NCBI GenBank assembly: GCA_041481485.1
Contig: JBGPBY010000355.1
Coordinates: 1 to 7,770 of the forward strand
DNA length: 7,770 nucleotides
Direction: 5' to 3'
Source: JBGPBY01 sp041481485
Lineage (GTDB): Bacteria > Acidobacteriota > Terriglobia > 20CM-2-55-15
Position numbers and translations under genes: made by a program. A model generated the notes under the pieces. The model searched no databases, was not told the DNA's origin, and saw nothing but the letters and a program-made list of their open reading frames with translations. Numbering within the stretch: position 1 is the stretch's first letter; every line of letters starts with the position of its first letter. This document shows, piece after piece, positions 5,903 through 7,770 of this stretch.

Positions 5903-7648
5903 ATGCCACATACCCTGCGTCCCATCGAATATTTCGTCGAACTTCCGGCGCCGCAGACTCAAAACGTCACCATTCGAATGGTGGTACACAATGTGGTGTC
6001 AGCCCATCTCGATCTGGCGTTGCCGGTATGGAGAACCGGGCGCTATGCGATCCTCAATCCTGCCGGCACAGTGCATCGGGTACGCGCACAGAAAACCTCA
6101 GGCGCAACACTGGCTATTTCCAAGCTGAACAAGACGACATGGCGCGTCGAGACCGAAGGCAGTTCCGAAATTGAAATTCGCTATTCCCTCTATGCCAATT
6201 CTCTTGCAGATCGCACGCGCCATGTGGACGACTCGCATGCATTTCTTTCCGGAGCAGCAGTATTCCTTTATGTTCCCGACCACCGTGATTACCCGATCTC
6301 TATCGGGATTGACGCACCGCCCCACTGGAGACTGGCTTGCGGGCTCGATGCCGACGCAGACGATCCCCGGTCGCTTGTCGCTCCGAACTATGATGTGCTG
6401 ATCGACTCTCCAATCGAAATTGGCGACCACGAGTCATTCAGTTTCGATGTCGAAGGCATTCCGCATGAAGTTGTCATTTGGGGTGCGCCTGCGGTGGATG
6501 TGGGAAAGCTTACGAGGGATTTTACGGCGATAATCCAAAAAGAAGCGGAACTGTTCGGAGGATTACCCTACAACCGATACGTTTTTATCATTCATACCGG
6601 CCCCGGACTTGGCGGCGGAACCGAGCATCTTAACTCCACGGTAATTCAGGTACCGCCGGCAGCGTTTGAAGAAGACACGGCATACGAGCGGCTGATTGGC
6701 ACCGTTTCGCACGAAATGTTCCACGTCTGGAATGTCAAAAGGCTGCGTCCGGCCGCACTGGCCAGAACCGATCTCACACAGGAAAACTACACCGATCTCC
6801 TCTGGTTCTGTGAAGGAGCAACGGCCTATTACGATGAACTCGTGCTGGCGCGATGCGGGTTACTTCAGGGGGACGCCTATTTACAGAAACTCGGAGAGTT
6901 GATTCATCAGGTACGCCGAAGGCCGGGGTCCCGAGTGCAGAGTCTGTCGGAATCTTCATTCGATGCATGGATCAAATTCAATCAGCCCACATCCGACGAC
7001 ATGAACACCACCGTTTCATTTTACGACAGCGGTGCCGTTGCGACATTTCTACTGGATATGGAGATTCGCTCCCGCACGTTGAACCGCGTGTCCATGGATT
7101 CGGTGATGCGGGAAATGGTTCGTCTTTTTCCCGATTCCGGTTCCGGCTACCATACGGAGGATCTCGTAGAAGTCATCAGCACTCTTGCCGGTACTCGATT
7201 CGAGGACTTCTTCCGGCGTTATATCAATGGCATCGATCCGTTCCCGCTGGAAGAGCGCTCCGGAATCGTCGGACTGCAACTGGCACTGGATTCGCAGGAA
7301 CTAAAGGCCTATTCCGGACTGATTCTTCAGGACCACAATTCGCAAACCACCATTCGCTACGCGCTTTCCGATGGGCCGGCCCATATGGCCGGAGTGCTGC
7401 CGGGTGACGAAGTCGTCGCGCTCAACGGACGCCGATACAATGCCGCGCAGTTTGCAGCACACGTCGAGCTTTTTATGAATCCCGGTGACTCTGCTCAATT
7501 GGAAGTGCTTCGCCGCGGCCGCCAGCGCTCGATTGAATTCGCTCTCGGCTCTCTTCCGAAAGGCCGATGGCGTCTTTCCAGAATTCCCGGAGCAACGGCG
7601 GCGCAGCGTGAAGCCTATTCCGACTGGCTGCATCAGTCCTGGCCGTAG
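5903..7648 (+). CDS. M61 family metallopeptidase (glycyl aminopeptidase-like) with PDZ domain
   Basis: Zinc-dependent peptidase of 581 residues. Residues about 8-165 form the N-terminal beta domain of M61 proteins. GGGTEHLNS (237-245) is followed by the catalytic SHEMFHVWNVKRLRP: His270 and His274 bind zinc and Glu271 is the catalytic base; Glu304 in CEGATAYYDEL is the likely third ligand. The family's C-terminal helical part runs to YINGIDPFPLEE, then a PDZ domain (about 460-560, with GPAHMAGVLPGDEVVALNGRRY) that usually binds peptide C-termini. All key residues are intact. Known M61 enzymes remove N-terminal Gly or Ala from peptides. No signal peptide is visible, so a cytoplasmic location is likely. 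The ATG at 5903 is the first start codon after an in-frame stop at 5816; its ribosome site is weak (AGGCTGGG). It is separately oriented from the metal genes and followed by a large inverted repeat. Confidence 0.93.
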   Translation: MPHTLRPIEYFVELPAPQTQNVTIRMVVHNVVSAHLDLALPVWRTGRYAILNPAGTVHRVRAQKTSGATLAISKLNKTTWRVETEGSSEIEIRYSLYANSLADRTRHVDDSHAFLSGAAVFLYVPDHRDYPISIGIDAPPHWRLACGLDADADDPRSLVAPNYDVLIDSPIEIGDHESFSFDVEGIPHEVVIWGAPAVDVGKLTRDFTAIIQKEAELFGGLPYNRYVFIIHTGPGLGGGTEHLNSTVIQVPPAAFEEDTAYERLIGTVSHEMFHVWNVKRLRPAALARTDLTQENYTDLLWFCEGATAYYDELVLARCGLLQGDAYLQKLGELIHQVRRRPGSRVQSLSESSFDAWIKFNQPTSDDMNTTVSFYDSGAVATFLLDMEIRSRTLNRVSMDSVMREMVRLFPDSGSGYHTEDLVEVISTLAGTRFEDFFRRYINGIDPFPLEERSGIVGLQLALDSQELKAYSGLILQDHNSQTTIRYALSDGPAHMAGVLPGDEVVALNGRRYNAAQFAAHVELFMNPGDSAQLEVLRRGRQRSIEFALGSLPKGRWRLSRIPGATAAQREAYSDWLHQSWP

Positions 7649-7684
7649 GAATGAAGTCGATTCCGGCTTTGGCGCGCGATTCCC

Positions 7685-7770
7685 CACTGTAGGGGCGGTC
7701 TATGAACGCCCACAATTTTAAGGGCTGCAATAGCACAGATTGTGGGCGGTCATAGAACGCCCCAACAGTG
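7685..7770. repeat. REP/BIME-like inverted repeat pair
   Basis: Two 32-base arms, 7685-7716 and 7739-7770, are inverted copies with 29 of 32 positions matching and 22 bases between them. Each arm contains its own imperfect palindrome close to GGGCGGTCTATGACCGCCC (7693-7711 and 7744-7762), with the loop TAT in one and ATA in the other. The outer ends are CACTGT and ACAGTG. This is the architecture of paired REP elements or a tiny MITE, and the long hairpin, 36 bases after the M61 stop, could also end or stabilise that transcript. No transposase or target duplication is visible, and the element reaches the last base of the window, so it may be longer. Confidence 0.8.

Noticed and set aside
6853..7407. 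184-codon plus-strand frame inside the M61 gene
   Set aside because: The M61 frame carries all catalytic and PDZ motifs; this alternative frame shows no recognisable domain.

Overview
The window reads as ordinary bacterial chromosome: moderate to fairly high GC, dense genes, short intergenic gaps and clear Shine-Dalgarno sites. The cell has an outer membrane, because one gene encodes a signal-peptide-bearing beta-barrel porin. The combination of a DUF6152 protein, an ECF sigma factor overlapping a PhnB-like tandem VOC protein, an M61 peptidase and a porin-linked metal ABC transporter resembles soil Acidobacteriota. That taxonomic guess rests on gene content only and is an inference. No tRNA, rRNA, CRISPR array, transposase or phage gene was seen.

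Layout. Bases 1-514 (minus): a small exported DUF6152 protein, followed by a possible next gene that begins at base 25 and leaves the window. Bases 515-711: divergent intergenic region. Bases 712-2191 (plus): a two-gene unit in which an ECF sigma factor overlaps by 8 bases a protein with an N-terminal helical region, possibly anti-sigma-like, and two VOC domains. Bases 2192-2256: convergent gap. Bases 2257-5647 (minus): a four-gene metal-uptake unit, in transcription order a small membrane-anchored His/CxxCH protein, a coiled-coil outer-membrane porin, a ZnuA/TroA-type periplasmic metal-binding protein and a ZnuB-type permease. The ABC ATPase gene is not present. Bases 5648-5902: divergent region with a short palindrome and a possible 22-codon leader ORF. 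Bases 5903-7648 (plus): an M61 metallopeptidase with a PDZ domain. Bases 7649-7770: a large inverted repeat built from two copies of a REP-like palindrome, reaching exactly to the window edge.

How the genes may work together. The minus-strand block looks like a zinc (or manganese) scavenging system: the porin would admit metal, the binding protein would capture it and the permease would move it inward using an ATPase encoded elsewhere. The small His/Cys protein may be an accessory metal handler. The sigma/VOC pair looks like a self-contained regulatory module in which a VOC (small-molecule binding or resistance) protein carries a helical N-terminus that might contact the sigma factor. This is the most unusual arrangement here. 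The M61 peptidase appears to be a separate single gene.
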